A DNA stretch of 64,000 bases, taken from positions 124,001-188,000 of the forward strand of contig CALKFG010000007.1 in assembly GCA_938084575.1 (NCBI GenBank), given 5' to 3'. Positions 24,748-34,856 of this stretch are shown one piece after another. The DNA comes from an uncultured Hyphomonadaceae bacterium (GTDB lineage Bacteria > Pseudomonadota > Alphaproteobacteria > Caulobacterales > Hyphomonadaceae). The notes beneath the pieces are model-generated. The model worked only from the letters and a program-made list of their open reading frames with translations. It ran no database searches and was not told the DNA's origin. Numbering within the stretch: the stretch's first letter is position 1; each line of letters begins with the position of its first letter. The position numbers and the translations under genes are program-made.

Positions 24748-27369
24748 ATGAATTTTGAGACCTATACCGAACGGGCGCAGTCCATCCTGCAGTCTGCCCA
24801 GACTCAGGCTCTGGCCGGGAACCACCAGACCTTCCAGCCAGAGCACATCCTCAAAGCCATGCTTGAGGACCGCGACCAGCTGGCCACGAATCTTATTCGC
24901 GCGGCCGGCGGCCAGCCGGATCTGGTCGCACAGCGGGTTGAGACCGCCCTGCGCGCCTTTCCCGCCGTCACCGGCGGCCAGCAGGGCCTGCGGCTCGGAC
25001 CGGAAACCGCGAAATTATTCACCGATGCCGAGGCCGGCGCCAAAGCCTCCGGTGACAGCTTCGTCACGGTCGAGCGTATGCTGATTGCCTTGGCAGGCCT
25101 GAAGGACAATGCAGCCGGCAAGGCCTTGCGCGACTCCGGCGCCACGCCGGCCCAGATCGACGCGGCCGTCGCCCAGTTGCGCCAGGGGCGCACGGCCGAC
25201 AGCGCCACGGCTGAAGAGGGCTATGAGGCCCTGAAGAAATACACCCGGGACCTGACCGCAGATGCCCGATCCGGCAAGCTTGACCCGGTCATCGGACGGG
25301 ACGAGGAAATTCGCCGGGCAATCCAGGTCCTGTCGCGTCGGACCAAGAATAATCCGGTCCTGATCGGTGAGCCCGGGGTCGGCAAAACCGCGATTGCCGA
25401 AGGGCTCGCCCTGCGGATCATCAATGGTGATGTCCCCGAAAGCCTGAAGGACAAGCGCCTGCTGGCCCTTGATATGGGGGCCCTGATTGCCGGGGCAAAA
25501 TTTCGCGGCGAGTTCGAGGAACGGCTGAAAGCGGTGCTCAAGGAAGTTGAACAGGCCGAGGGCGGGGTCATCCTGTTTATTGACGAGATGCACACCCTTG
25601 TTGGCGCCGGCAAAACCGACGGGGCGATGGACGCCTCCAACCTGATCAAGCCGGCTCTGGCCCGCGGCGAGCTGCACTGTCTCGGCGCGACGACGCTGGA
25701 CGAATACCGGAAATATGTCGAAGGCGACGCCGCCCTGGCACGGCGATTCATGGCGGTCTATGTCGATGAGCCGACCGTTGAAGACACGATCTCCATTCTG
25801 CGCGGCCTGAAAGGGCGCTACGAAGCGCATCACGGCGTGCGCGTCTCCGACCGCGCCATCGTCTCCGCTGCGACGCTGTCCAACCGCTACATCACAGACC
25901 GCTTCCTGCCGGACAAGGCCATCGACCTGATGGATGAATCCGCCTCCCGCCTCAGAATGCAGGTCGACAGCAAGCCGGAAGCCCTGGACGAGATTGACCG
26001 TCGGCTCATGCAGCTTCGGATTGAAGCCGAGGCCCTGAAAAAGGAGAAGGACACCGCGTCGAAGGACCGGCTGGACACCCTTGAAAACGAGATTGCTGAG
26101 CTGCAGACCCAGTCGGACGAACTGACGACGGCCTGGGCGGCAGAGAAAGACAAGCTGAAAGGCGCCGCCAGCGCCAAGGAGGCGCTCGACCGTGCACAGG
26201 CCGACATGGCCGAAGCCCAGCGTGTCGGGGATTTGTCGCGCGCCTCTGAACTGAAATATGCGACCATCCCCGCCCTCGAGGCCCGGATTGCCGCGGTCGA
26301 GACAGCCGAAACCGGGGACGATGATGACGGTCTGGTGTCCGAAGTCGTCCGCCCCGAGCACATTGCGTCCGTGGTCTCAAAATGGACCGGCATTCCCGTC
26401 GACAAAATGCTTGAGGGAGAACGGGAAAAACTGCTGCGCATGGAAGACACGCTGCGCGCCCGTGTCGTGGGTCAGGATGATGCCCTGTCGGCGGTTTCAA
26501 ACGCGGTCCGACGAGCGCGCGCCGGCCTGCAGGACCCGAATCGTCCGATTGGCTCCTTCCTGTTTGTCGGGCCCACCGGCGTCGGCAAAACCGAGCTGAC
26601 CAAGGCCCTTGCAGAATTCCTTTTCGATGACGACACCGCGGTGTTGCGGCTCGACATGTCCGAATTCCAGGAAAAACACTCTGTCGCCCGCCTGATCGGC
26701 GCCCCTCCGGGATATGTCGGTTATGATGAAGGCGGTGTACTGACCGAGTCGGTCCGGCGGCGGCCGTATCAGGTCGTGCTGTTCGACGAGGTCGAAAAAG
26801 CCCATCCCGACCTGTTCAACACCCTGTTGCAGGTGCTCGATGATGGCCGCCTGACAGACGGTCAGGGCCGCACGGTGGATTTCAAGAATACCGTCATCAT
26901 CATGACCTCCAATCTCGGCTCAGACGCCCTGGCGACCGGAGAGGCGGGGGAGCTGACGGCGGCACAGACCGAGGCCGTCATGGCTGCCATTCGGAGCCAC
27001 TTCCGGCCGGAATTCATCAACCGGATTGACGAAACCATCTTCTTTAAGCGACTCGGCCGGGGCGAGATCGATTACATTGTCGACATCCAGATCGGCCGGC
27101 TGTCGAAACTGTTGGCCGACCGCAAGATGCAGATCCGCCTCAGCGACAAGGCCCGCAGCTGGCTGGCCGAGAAAGGCTATGACCCGGTCTATGGTGCCCG
27201 TCCGCTGAAGCGGGTGATCCAGAAAACCCTGCAGGATCCGCTGGCCCGTCTCCTGCTGGAGGGCCGCCTGCATGATGGAGAGACCGTTACGGTTGATGTC
27301 GAAGCCGACAGCCTGACCCTGAACGGGGTCGCCAATGCGGTCGCGCGCGGTGTTGCCACCCTGCACTAG
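24748..27369 (+). CDS. clpB: ATP-dependent disaggregase ClpB
   Basis: An 873-residue Hsp104/ClpB chaperone that extracts and refolds aggregated proteins with DnaK. The Clp N-domain (about 1-145) is followed by NBD1 with Walker A GEPGVGKT (207-214), a long coiled-coil middle domain (about 410-530, [12 protein letters not shown]), NBD2 with GPTGVGKT (608-615), and a C-terminal D2-small domain ([25 protein letters not shown]). GAAAGGGGATC supports ATG 24748. The gene sits directly behind rpoH, fitting heat-shock control. It converges with the M23 peptidase gene 21 bases downstream. Confidence 0.97.
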   Translation: MNFETYTERAQSILQSAQTQALAGNHQTFQPEHILKAMLEDRDQLATNLIRAAGGQPDLVAQRVETALRAFPAVTGGQQGLRLGPETAKLFTDAEAGAKASGDSFVTVERMLIALAGLKDNAAGKALRDSGATPAQIDAAVAQLRQGRTADSATAEEGYEALKKYTRDLTADARSGKLDPVIGRDEEIRRAIQVLSRRTKNNPVLIGEPGVGKTAIAEGLALRIINGDVPESLKDKRLLALDMGALIAGAKFRGEFEERLKAVLKEVEQAEGGVILFIDEMHTLVGAGKTDGAMDASNLIKPALARGELHCLGATTLDEYRKYVEGDAALARRFMAVYVDEPTVEDTISILRGLKGRYEAHHGVRVSDRAIVSAATLSNRYITDRFLPDKAIDLMDESASRLRMQVDSKPEALDEIDRRLMQLRIEAEALKKEKDTASKDRLDTLENEIAELQTQSDELTTAWAAEKDKLKGAASAKEALDRAQADMAEAQRVGDLSRASELKYATIPALEARIAAVETAETGDDDDGLVSEVVRPEHIASVVSKWTGIPVDKMLEGEREKLLRMEDTLRARVVGQDDALSAVSNAVRRARAGLQDPNRPIGSFLFVGPTGVGKTELTKALAEFLFDDDTAVLRLDMSEFQEKHSVARLIGAPPGYVGYDEGGVLTESVRRRPYQVVLFDEVEKAHPDLFNTLLQVLDDGRLTDGQGRTVDFKNTVIIMTSNLGSDALATGEAGELTAAQTEAVMAAIRSHFRPEFINRIDETIFFKRLGRGEIDYIVDIQIGRLSKLLADRKMQIRLSDKARSWLAEKGYDPVYGARPLKRVIQKTLQDPLARLLLEGRLHDGETVTVDVEADSLTLNGVANAVARGVATLH

Positions 27370-27390
27370 CCAGCCCCATCTCGGACCCGG

Positions 27391-28755
27391 TCAGGGCGCC
27401 GGGGACCGGTCCGCAGAGGCGGGCGCGGGAGCCTGCGACGCAGAGGCGCTCTGAGGCGACGGGAGGGGCGCCCCCGCTGCCCGGACCGTGTCGATATGAT
27501 CGCGCACCTGCTGAAAGGCCGCGAACATATCCTCTGCCATGGTCAGCTTGCGGCCGGTCGGCAGTTTCAGGCGCATCGCATTGACCGGCTTGCCGTGAAC
27601 ATAAACTTCATAGTGCAGATGCGGCCCGGTCGAGGCGCCGGTCGACCCGACATAGCCAATGATGTCACCCTGACGGACCCGCTTGCCCGACCGGATCCCC
27701 GGCCCGTAACGCGACATGTGGGCATAGGCCGTCTTGTACCCGTTCACATGACGGATCCGGACATAATGGCCATAGCCGCCATACCGGCTGGCCCGCTCGA
27801 CGACACCATGGCCGGCGGCAAGAATCGGGGTGCCCGTCGGGGCGGCGAAGTCGGTACCCTTGTGAAGCCGTGTATAGCCGCTGATCGGATGACGGCGGCG
27901 GCCAAAGCTTGAGGACAGGCGCGCCCCATTGATCGGCGTTTTCATCAGGAAGCGCGTCGCGCTGTCGCCATTGGCCTGAAAATAATCGGTGACCCCGTCA
28001 TCCGGCGTGGTGAACCGGTAAAAGCTTTTATCGACGGCCCGTCCCTGCAGCGCGGCAAACTGCACATCTCCCCGCCGGATCTGCTGACCACGCTCATCCA
28101 TGAACGTCTCATACACAATTTCAAACCGGTCTCCGGGATGGACCTCCCGCTGGAAATCCACGTCATATGCAAAGACCTGGGCAAAATCGACAACTTGCTG
28201 GTCGCCGGCCCCAAGGGCCCGGGCCGCATCATAAAGACTGGTCTCGATCGTGCCCGACACGACAACCGGCACCCGCTCCAGCCGCGCCATCAGTTCAATC
28301 GGCTGATAGCCGCCATCCGGCATACGTTTGGACATCAGGCGCCGGCCGGGACCCATGTCTATGCTCAGCGCGTTCAGGCCGGCGGCATCAAGATGGGCGC
28401 TGACCCCGAGGCCCGGCAGGACCCGCCTCGGATCCAGAAACCCCGCATCAACCAGCTCCGCCAGCGCACCCCTCGCCTCGGACCGCTCGATCTCGAGGCG
28501 GTCCAGCAATCCCGACAGGGTCTCGCGCCGCCGCAGCGTGGTTTCCCGCCGCACCAGCGCCGTGGCGCGTCCGTGGTCCTCCGGCGCAAAAACCTGCGCG
28601 GCGAGCGCCGGCCCCGGCATCTCAACAGGATGGGAGGGGGCCAGGTCCCGAAGATTGAATGCGCGCCCGGTCAGGCCGATAATGCCCGCCAGGCTGACCA
28701 GGGCACCGAGGGCCATAAGGCTGCGGGTGCCCTTGGAAAAACGTGTCTTTCCCAT
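27391..28755 (-). CDS. M23-family murein endopeptidase with N-terminal membrane anchor
   Basis: A 454-residue cell-wall hydrolase of the LytM/M23 type. An N-terminal hydrophobic helix (about 13-30) anchors or exports it; a mixed alpha/beta middle part precedes the catalytic domain with SSSFGRRRHPI, HKGTDFAAPTGTPI and HLHYEVYV, which supply the zinc ligands (His and Asp of HKGTD, the first His of HLH being the third-ligand pair). It probably cleaves peptidoglycan cross-links during growth or division. A Pro/Ala/Ser tail follows residue 425. CAGGAG lies upstream of ATG 28755. Confidence 0.9.
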   Translation of the reverse strand: MGKTRFSKGTRSLMALGALVSLAGIIGLTGRAFNLRDLAPSHPVEMPGPALAAQVFAPEDHGRATALVRRETTLRRRETLSGLLDRLEIERSEARGALAELVDAGFLDPRRVLPGLGVSAHLDAAGLNALSIDMGPGRRLMSKRMPDGGYQPIELMARLERVPVVVSGTIETSLYDAARALGAGDQQVVDFAQVFAYDVDFQREVHPGDRFEIVYETFMDERGQQIRRGDVQFAALQGRAVDKSFYRFTTPDDGVTDYFQANGDSATRFLMKTPINGARLSSSFGRRRHPISGYTRLHKGTDFAAPTGTPILAAGHGVVERASRYGGYGHYVRIRHVNGYKTAYAHMSRYGPGIRSGKRVRQGDIIGYVGSTGASTGPHLHYEVYVHGKPVNAMRLKLPTGRKLTMAEDMFAAFQQVRDHIDTVRAAGAPLPSPQSASASQAPAPASADRSPAP

Positions 28756-28977
28756 GCCTTACTCCTGATCCGGCCTGTGCCCCTGCCGTCAGAGACGACC
28801 GGAGCGAGGCCCCTGCCTCAGCGCATCGCGGACCCGACCGCAGATACGCCCATTTCCTGCCTATACAAGATCCGGGGACAACAAGGCGTAAACAGGGCAG
28901 CTCTGACAACAGATGGTATGGCCACCAGGCTGCCGCGCAGATCTGGACACCTGACCCGCAGCGTCCATAAGTCGGAT

Positions 28978-29214
28978 ATGCGCCAAACAGTCATTTTCGT
29001 CATGCTCGCTGCCATCGGTCTGGCCATCACCTTTCTGGGCGTCGCCCGGCTCTGGAGTGAGCTCGGCGTGTCGATGAGCCTGCATGGCTGGATCGCCTAT
29101 GGTCTCGGCGCGGGGGCCAGCCTTGCCCTAGCCGCCGGCCTGTTCTTCCTGACCTTCAAAAGCGCGCGCGAGGGATATGACGATCTCGACCGTCCCGAGG
29201 ACCATGGCGAATAG
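28978..29214 (+). CDS. Small two-helix membrane protein of unknown function
   Basis: A 78-residue protein with two hydrophobic helices (about 3-22 and 36-58) separated by a short polar loop, and an acidic C-terminal tail (EGYDDLDRPEDHGE). I do not recognise a family. It lies 59 bases upstream of chpT on the same strand and may be co-transcribed with it. The much longer frame starting at 28138 on this strand overlaps the M23 peptidase antisense and is rejected; only this last part looks like a gene. The ribosome site is weak. The upstream gap (28756-28977) shows no recognisable feature. Confidence 0.6.
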   Translation: MRQTVIFVMLAAIGLAITFLGVARLWSELGVSMSLHGWIAYGLGAGASLALAAGLFFLTFKSAREGYDDLDRPEDHGE

Positions 29215-29273
29215 GCGCGCGCAGCGGGTGCGAATCGGCTAGGGTCAACCGTGCTTTTGGGAGGACCCCCCTG

Positions 29274-29915
29274 ATGATCGAACCCTCGCGTCTGGCCGCC
29301 TTCATCGCATCGCGGATCTGCCACGACCTGGTATCACCCGTTGCATCGGTGAATTCGGCCCTGGAACTGCTCGAGGATCCGGGCGATCCGGAAATGCAGG
29401 AGCAGGCCCAGCAACTTCTGGTCAATGGCGCCGAGGCCGCCGCCGCCCGAATCCAGCTGCTGCGCTATGCCTTCGGGTCTGCCGGCCTGTCGAATTCCGC
29501 CGCAGACCGCCACGAAGTGAAAAAAATCGTGGAAAGCTTCATGAAGTCCTACAAGCCAAGGCTGGAATGGCACATCGACACCGAGCATTTCAGTTGCGGA
29601 CATGCCCGGGTGCTGATGAATCTGGTCATTCTGGCCACAGGCAGCATCCCGCGGGGCGGCCTGGTGTCTCTGCATGTCTCTCATGCGGGCACCGCGCTGA
29701 ATGTCAGCGCCCGGGCCACGGGCCCCCGCGCCAAAGTCAGCGATTATACGCTGTCGACGCTGCGGGACGAGGAACCGGAAGAGGGCTGGTCGGCCCGCAC
29801 GATTCAGCCGCTGTTCACCAAAATGGTGGTGGGCGAGCTGGGCGGTACGCTGGATCACACCACGGCGGAGGAAGAAGTCACCTACTGGGCGCGCGGATTG
29901 CGGCCCGAGGGCTAA
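29274..29915 (+). CDS. chpT: Histidine phosphotransferase ChpT
   Basis: In Caulobacter, ChpT relays phosphate from the hybrid kinase CckA to CtrA and CpdR, controlling the cell cycle. This 213-residue protein has the DHp-like helical hairpin with the phospho-accepting histidine in RICHDLVSPVASV (His17) and a degenerate, non-ATP-binding Bergerat-like C-terminal domain, as in ChpT. GGGAGGA precedes ATG 29274. Its presence implies a CckA-ChpT-CtrA circuit elsewhere in the genome. The receiver and CheR-like genes that follow match the neighbourhood known from Caulobacter relatives. Confidence 0.92.
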   Translation: MIEPSRLAAFIASRICHDLVSPVASVNSALELLEDPGDPEMQEQAQQLLVNGAEAAAARIQLLRYAFGSAGLSNSAADRHEVKKIVESFMKSYKPRLEWHIDTEHFSCGHARVLMNLVILATGSIPRGGLVSLHVSHAGTALNVSARATGPRAKVSDYTLSTLRDEEPEEGWSARTIQPLFTKMVVGELGGTLDHTTAEEEVTYWARGLRPEG

Positions 29916-29953
29916 GACTTCCTTAACAGGGCCGGACCGATAAAACGACCAAG

Positions 29954-30337
29954 ATGCGGACACAGCCCGATATGAAACACTGCCTGATCGTTGATGATTC
30001 CCGCGTGGTCCGCACGGTGGCGCACCGCATCATCACGGACCTGTCTTTTACCGTGTCGGAGGCCGGCGACGGTGCCAGCGCGCTGAAGCAGTGCCAGAGC
30101 CAGATGCCGGATGTCATCCTGCTGGACTGGAACATGCCGGTCATGAACGGGATGGATTTCCTGGTGTCCCTGCGGCGCAGCGACGGGGGAAAGGCCCCTG
30201 TGGTCATCCTCTGCACCAATGAAAAAGACAGTGACCATATCAGCGAGGCGATACGCGCCGGGGCCGATGAATACATTATGAAGCCGTTCGATGCCGACAT
30301 TGTCCGCAGCAAGTTCGATCAGCTCGGTCTGGTCTGA
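29954..30337 (+). CDS. Single-domain response regulator (CheY-like)
   Basis: A 127-residue stand-alone receiver domain: acidic pair Asp14-Asp15 (IVDDSR), phospho-acceptor Asp58 (LLDWNMP), switch Thr88 (LCTN) and Lys110 (MKPFD). There is no output domain, so it signals by protein contact, as CheY/Cle proteins do at the flagellar motor. It is 38 bases after chpT and upstream of a CheR-like gene. The start could also be ATG 29972 (giving MKHCLIVDD), since neither ATG has a strong ribosome site. Confidence 0.9.
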   Translation: MRTQPDMKHCLIVDDSRVVRTVAHRIITDLSFTVSEAGDGASALKQCQSQMPDVILLDWNMPVMNGMDFLVSLRRSDGGKAPVVILCTNEKDSDHISEAIRAGADEYIMKPFDADIVRSKFDQLGLV

Positions 30338-30402
30338 AGAGTTTCTTAACGGATTTAGGCTTTCCCTTAAAGTCTCAGGGGACATGGACAGGACCGGGCC
30401 GG

Positions 30403-31242
30403 ATGCAGGATACGACGTTCCAACAAATCGCAGCGCTTGCCCTTCGCGAGACCGGCCAGGACCTGTCGCCGGCCAAGACCTATCTGATCGAAGCCCGCCT
30501 CGCCGCGATCAGTCGCCGCGAGAGCTTTGCCAGCCTCGACGATCTGGCCCATTGTCTGAAATCACGTCCCAATCCGCGCTTTGAAGCAGAGATCGCCGCG
30601 GCGCTGACCCCGAAGAAAACCGTATTCTTTGACGATCGCGATCAGATCGACCGCATCGTCAGCCATGCCCTGCCGGAATTGCTGAAAGCCTCGAACACCG
30701 GCCGGCTGCGGATCTGGTGCGCCGGCGTGTCCACCGGGCAGGAGGCTTATTCCCTGGCCATGCGCCTGTCGGAACTGGACGAGTCGCCCCTCCGCCAGGC
30801 CGATATCGAGCTGGTCGCGACGGATGTCTCGGGCCAGGCCATCGGTGCAGCCCAGCTCGGCCTGTTTGGCCATTTTGACGTCCAGAAAGGCCTGTCCATT
30901 CATCGCCTTCTGGCCCATTTCGAGCGCCAGACCTCCGGCGACTGGCAAATCAGCAAGACCCTGCGCGAGCAGATTCAGTTCCGCCGGCATAATTTGTTCG
31001 ACCCGGCCGGCCCGCTTGGACGCTTTGACCTTATTCTCTGCCGCAATGTCCTGCCGGCGATGTCACAGGACAAGCAAATCGAGGCCGTGGCCCGGCTGAA
31101 CGACCATTTATATCCCAATGGGCTGCTTTTCCTCGGCAAGGATGAAAGCCTGACCGGGCTGAGCGAAGACCTTGAGCCCTCCCGCGGTGTCCGCGGCGCC
31201 TGGTGCCACAGTCAGACCGTGCGCAAGACCGCTGCGGCCTGA
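30403..31242 (+). CDS. CheR-like protein methyltransferase
   Basis: A 279-residue SAM-dependent methyltransferase of the chemotaxis-receptor (CheR) family. The SAM-binding motif IWCAGVSTGQEAYSLAM (about 104-120), a DVSGQAIGAAQLGLFG stretch, FDLILCRNVL and the late GLLFLGKDESL all match CheR. The usual substrate-site motif NETxFFR is replaced by PKKTVFFDD (about 69-77), a noteworthy departure. It probably methylates chemoreceptors or a non-chemotaxis target. It follows the receiver gene by 65 bases, so chpT-receiver-cheR looks like one unit. Confidence 0.88.
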   Translation: MQDTTFQQIAALALRETGQDLSPAKTYLIEARLAAISRRESFASLDDLAHCLKSRPNPRFEAEIAAALTPKKTVFFDDRDQIDRIVSHALPELLKASNTGRLRIWCAGVSTGQEAYSLAMRLSELDESPLRQADIELVATDVSGQAIGAAQLGLFGHFDVQKGLSIHRLLAHFERQTSGDWQISKTLREQIQFRRHNLFDPAGPLGRFDLILCRNVLPAMSQDKQIEAVARLNDHLYPNGLLFLGKDESLTGLSEDLEPSRGVRGAWCHSQTVRKTAAA

Positions 31243-31251
31243 GCCGCAGCG
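31230..31251 (+). other. Perfect hairpin spanning the cheR stop codon
   Basis: CGCTGCGGC pairs with GCCGCAGCG (9 bp, loop CTGA containing most of the stop codon). No T-run follows, so it is not a standard intrinsic terminator; it may protect the 3' end or slow termination. Confidence 0.5.
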
Positions 31252-31318
31252 TAACCGGGCCGGCGCTGCCGCCACAGCCATATCGCAAGCGTGAAAAAAC
31301 TGTGCTAGGCCGCCCCGC

Positions 31319-32467
31319 ATGAAGACCGCGCTCGACCTGTCCCGCAAGCCTGATCTGCCCGCGGCCCGCCGGCCACTGGCCGGCCTGTCCATGTCTGCCC
31401 TGCAGGCGGAAATGGTGGGTCTCGGCGTCGATCCGAAAAAAGCCCCGATGCGGGCGCGCCAGCTCCGCCGCTGGCTGCACCATTTCGGAACCCGCGACTT
31501 TGCCGGCATGACCGATATCGGCAAGGCCCTGCGGACCCAGCTGGCCGAGACCTATCATCTCGACCGTCCGGACATCACCGAGCACAAGGTGTCGGCAGAC
31601 GGGACCCAGAAATGGCTCATCCGGTTCCAGCCCGGGGTCGAGGGCGAGAGCGTGTTCATTCCCGCCGTGTCGAAGACGGGGGCGCTGTGCGTCTCCTCGC
31701 AAGTCGGCTGCACGCTGAACTGCACCTTCTGCCACACCGGGACCCAGAAACTCGTCCGCAACCTGACGGCGCAGGAAATTGTCAGCCAGATCCTGATCGC
31801 GCGCGACGGGCTGTCGGAATGGCCGGCCACGACAGAAGACCGCAGCCTGTCCAATATCGTGTTCATGGGCATGGGCGAGCCGCTGTATAATCTCGATAAT
31901 GTGGCCGAAGCCATCGACACCCTGTCAGATGGCGAGGGCATCTCGATCAGCCGGCGCCGGATTACCGTGTCCACCGCCGGCGTGGCGCCAAAGATCCCGG
32001 AACTGGGCGCGCGCACCGGGGCGATGCTGGCGATCTCGCTGCACGCCGTGCGGGACGACCTGCGCAGCGAAATCGTGCCGATCAATCGCAAATATGACCT
32101 TCAAACCCTGTTCGAGGCGATCCGGGCCTATCCCGATCTCAGCAATGCCCGCCGGGTGACGTTCGAATATGTCATGCTCAAAGGCGTCAATGACAGCCTG
32201 GCCGAAGCCCGCGACCTGGTGCGGCTGCTGCGCGGGGTTCCTGCCAAGATCAATCTGATCCCCTTCAACCCGTGGCCGGGCAGCCCCTATGCGTGTTCGG
32301 ACTGGGAAACGATTGAGGCCTTTGCCGAGGTGGTGAAGCGGGCCGGCTATGCCAGCCCGATCCGGACGCCCCGGGGACGCGATATCTTTGCCGCCTGTGG
32401 CCAGTTACGCTCCGAAAGCATCAGGACCTCGGCCGCCGATCGCCGCCGCGCCAGCCAGACCGCCTGA
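31319..32467 (+). CDS. rlmN: Dual-specificity 23S rRNA/tRNA adenine-C2 methyltransferase RlmN
   Basis: A radical-SAM enzyme that methylates A2503 of 23S rRNA and A37 of some tRNAs. The [4Fe-4S]-binding CxxxCxxC is at C131, C135 and C138 ([12 protein letters not shown]). The resolving region [10 protein letters not shown], the SLHAV segment, and the C-terminal catalytic cysteine in AACGQLR (near 360) that forms the methyl-thioether intermediate are all visible. The 382-residue length is normal. It is transcribed after cheR with a 76-base gap and may have its own promoter. Confidence 0.96.
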   Translation: MKTALDLSRKPDLPAARRPLAGLSMSALQAEMVGLGVDPKKAPMRARQLRRWLHHFGTRDFAGMTDIGKALRTQLAETYHLDRPDITEHKVSADGTQKWLIRFQPGVEGESVFIPAVSKTGALCVSSQVGCTLNCTFCHTGTQKLVRNLTAQEIVSQILIARDGLSEWPATTEDRSLSNIVFMGMGEPLYNLDNVAEAIDTLSDGEGISISRRRITVSTAGVAPKIPELGARTGAMLAISLHAVRDDLRSEIVPINRKYDLQTLFEAIRAYPDLSNARRVTFEYVMLKGVNDSLAEARDLVRLLRGVPAKINLIPFNPWPGSPYACSDWETIEAFAEVVKRAGYASPIRTPRGRDIFAACGQLRSESIRTSAADRRRASQTA

Positions 32468-32618
32468 TCCCCCCGGCGCGCCCGGCCCGAAACACGGCAC
32501 GGGGCGAGGTTACAAAACAGCCATAAATCCAATAAATGCGTAATATTGGCAGGATTAGAGTCGTTTTCGAGAAACCAATCCCATATAACCTACACAAGCA
32601 AAGATATTGGATGGGTAT

Positions 32619-34541
32619 ATGAATACGCGGAATCTTGCGGTCTGGGGCGTCATCGCGCTTCTCCTGCTGGGCCTGATCGGCATCATGCAGAGCAATCCAA
32701 CCCGATCGGGCGCCGAAGAGATGACCATCTCAGAGGTCTACCAGGAAGCCCGGGACGGGCGGATCGCGGAAATCGTGATCAAGCCAACCGGCGTTACCGG
32801 CCTGCTCAACAATGGCGGTCGGTTCCATGCCCAGAAGGGCCAGGATCTGGGGGCCATGCGCGACAAGATGATTGATCTCGGCGTTCCGTCCGTGGTCGAT
32901 GACCCTGCGACGGGCTTTTCCATTGGCGACCTGATCATGAGCATCCTGCCCATTCTGCTGATTGTCGGCATTCTGTTCTTCTTCATGCGCCAGATGCAGG
33001 GCGGCGGCGGCGGCCGCGGGGCGATGAGCTTTGGCAAGTCGCGCGCCCGCCTTCTGACCGAGAAGCATGGCCGCGTGACGTTTGAAGATGTTGCCGGCGT
33101 CGACGAGGCCAAGGAAGAATTGGAAGAAGTCGTCGACTTCCTGAAAGACCCGGCCAAGTTCCAGCGCCTCGGCGGCAAGATCCCAAAAGGGGCCCTTCTG
33201 GTCGGACCACCCGGGACCGGTAAAACCCTTCTCGCCCGCGCCATTGCCGGTGAAGCCGGCGTGCCCTTCTTCACCATTTCCGGCTCTGACTTTGTCGAGA
33301 TGTTCGTCGGGGTCGGGGCGTCCCGCGTGCGCGACATGTTCGAACAGGCCAAGCGCAATGCGCCCTGCATTATCTTCATCGACGAAATTGATGCCGTCGG
33401 ACGGTCCCGCGGGGCCGGCCTGGGCGGCGGCAATGACGAACGCGAACAGACCCTGAACCAGCTTCTGGTCGAGATGGATGGCTTCGAGGCCAATGAAGGC
33501 ATCATTATCGTTGCCGCGACCAACCGGCCCGATGTCCTCGACCCCGCCCTGTTGCGGCCAGGCCGCTTTGACCGCCAGGTCACGGTGGGCAATCCGGATG
33601 TGATCGGCCGCGAGAAAATCCTCAAGGTCCACATGCGCAATGTCCCGCTGGCCAAGGATGTCGACCCGAAGATTATTGCCCGGGGCACCCCCGGCTTCTC
33701 CGGGGCCGACCTGGCCAACCTGGTCAATGAAGCAGCGCTTCTGGCCGCGCGTCGCGGCCGCAGGGTCGTATCGATGCGCGAATTCGAAGACGCCAAGGAC
33801 AAGGTCCTGATGGGCCCGGAAAAACGCTCCATGGTCATGTCACAGTCGGAAAAGGAACTGACCGCCTGGCACGAAGCGGGTCACGCCATTGTCGCTCTGA
33901 AAGTGCCCAAGGCCGACCCCGTGCACAAGGCGACCATCATTCCCCGCGGCCGGGCCCTCGGCATGGTGATGCAGCTCCCGGAAGACGACAAGATGTCGAT
34001 GAGCCGGATCGAGATGACCTCCCGGCTTGCCATCATGATGGGCGGTCGTGTCGCCGAAGAGGAAAAGTTTGGCAGCGATGCGGTCACGGCCGGTGCGGCC
34101 TCCGATATTCAGCAGGCCACGCGCCTGGCGCGCGCCATGGTCACCCGCTGGGGTCTGTCTGAGGCCGTCGGCCCGGTCGATTATGCCGACGATCAGGGTC
34201 AGGTCTTCCTTGGCCAGCAGCTGGTCCAGAATTCCTCTGTCTCGGAAGACACATCCAAGCGGATCGAGGAAGAAGTCCGTAAGCTCATTCAGCAGGGTAT
34301 GGATGATGCCCGCGCCATCATGGTCAATCACCGCGACCAGTGGGCGATGATTGCCGAGGGCCTGCTCGAATTCGAGACCCTGACCGGCGATGAAATCCGC
34401 GCCATGATGGAGGGCAAGATGCCTGAGCGCCCGGACGATACCGACGAATCATCCGGCGGCTCGGCCGTGCCGGTGATCGGGAAACGCCGCAAGGGATCCG
34501 GCGATGCCGGATTTAGCGGCGGCGAGCCGGAACCGGCCTGA
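32619..34541 (+). CDS. ftsH: ATP-dependent zinc metalloprotease FtsH
   Basis: A 640-residue membrane-anchored AAA+ protease that degrades misassembled membrane proteins and regulators such as RpoH and LpxC. Two N-terminal membrane helices (about 7-24 and 102-123) flank a periplasmic loop. Walker A GPPGTGKT is at 196-203, Walker B IIFIDEID at 251-258, the second region of homology includes [19 protein letters not shown], and the zinc site HEAGH is at 418-422. The start is taken as ATG 32619; a TTG at 32607 is in frame. Upstream, CCCATATAA at 32580-32588 resembles a sigma-32 -10 element without a convincing -35. The usual neighbour tilS is absent. Confidence 0.97.
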   Translation: MNTRNLAVWGVIALLLLGLIGIMQSNPTRSGAEEMTISEVYQEARDGRIAEIVIKPTGVTGLLNNGGRFHAQKGQDLGAMRDKMIDLGVPSVVDDPATGFSIGDLIMSILPILLIVGILFFFMRQMQGGGGGRGAMSFGKSRARLLTEKHGRVTFEDVAGVDEAKEELEEVVDFLKDPAKFQRLGGKIPKGALLVGPPGTGKTLLARAIAGEAGVPFFTISGSDFVEMFVGVGASRVRDMFEQAKRNAPCIIFIDEIDAVGRSRGAGLGGGNDEREQTLNQLLVEMDGFEANEGIIIVAATNRPDVLDPALLRPGRFDRQVTVGNPDVIGREKILKVHMRNVPLAKDVDPKIIARGTPGFSGADLANLVNEAALLAARRGRRVVSMREFEDAKDKVLMGPEKRSMVMSQSEKELTAWHEAGHAIVALKVPKADPVHKATIIPRGRALGMVMQLPEDDKMSMSRIEMTSRLAIMMGGRVAEEEKFGSDAVTAGAASDIQQATRLARAMVTRWGLSEAVGPVDYADDQGQVFLGQQLVQNSSVSEDTSKRIEEEVRKLIQQGMDDARAIMVNHRDQWAMIAEGLLEFETLTGDEIRAMMEGKMPERPDDTDESSGGSAVPVIGKRRKGSGDAGFSGGEPEPA

Positions 34542-34572
34542 CCCCGGCGCACACCGCCACCCCGTCCACCAG

Positions 34573-34594
34573 ACCGGGCCGCTCGCGGCCCGGT
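34573..34594 (+). other. Strong GC hairpin between ftsH and bolA
   Basis: ACCGGGCCG and CGGCCCGGT form a perfect 9-bp stem with a CTCG loop, 31 bases after the ftsH stop and 28 before bolA. No T-run follows. It may stabilise the long ftsH message or reduce read-through into bolA. Confidence 0.5.
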
Positions 34595-34622
34595 GCAAAG
34601 CCGACCATTAAGGGAGACCGGC

Positions 34623-34856
34623 ATGGCGATGAGCCGCGACACACTGGAAACCTATCTCAGGGATGCCTTTCCTGACGCAGACATCACGCTGACCGACCTT
34701 GCCGGTGACAACAATCACTGGCAGGCCGACATCGTGTCCGCCCAGTTCACCGGCCTCAGCCGTGTCCGCCAGCACCAGCTGGTTTATGCGGCCCTGAAGG
34801 GCACCATGGGCGGTGTTCTGCATGCTCTGGCGCTGACGACCAGAGCGCCGGACTAG
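34623..34856 (+). CDS. BolA/IbaG-family protein
   Basis: A 77-residue BolA-fold protein; with monothiol glutaredoxins such proteins bind [2Fe-2S] clusters and help traffic iron-sulfur cofactors. The typical helix-turn (TLETYLRDAFPDADITLTDL) and the signature VSAQFTGLSRVRQHQLVYAALKG are present, with the conserved His in RQHQLVY. The sequence lies nearer to IbaG/YrbA than to BolA itself. GGGAG precedes ATG 34623. Its TAG stop overlaps the stop codon of the convergent hydrolase. Confidence 0.9.
   Translation: MAMSRDTLETYLRDAFPDADITLTDLAGDNNHWQADIVSAQFTGLSRVRQHQLVYAALKGTMGGVLHALALTTRAPD

Noticed and set aside
28138-29214. 358-residue plus-strand frame
   Set aside because: Most of it runs antisense to the M23 peptidase; only the last 78 residues (28978-29214) look like a real membrane protein.
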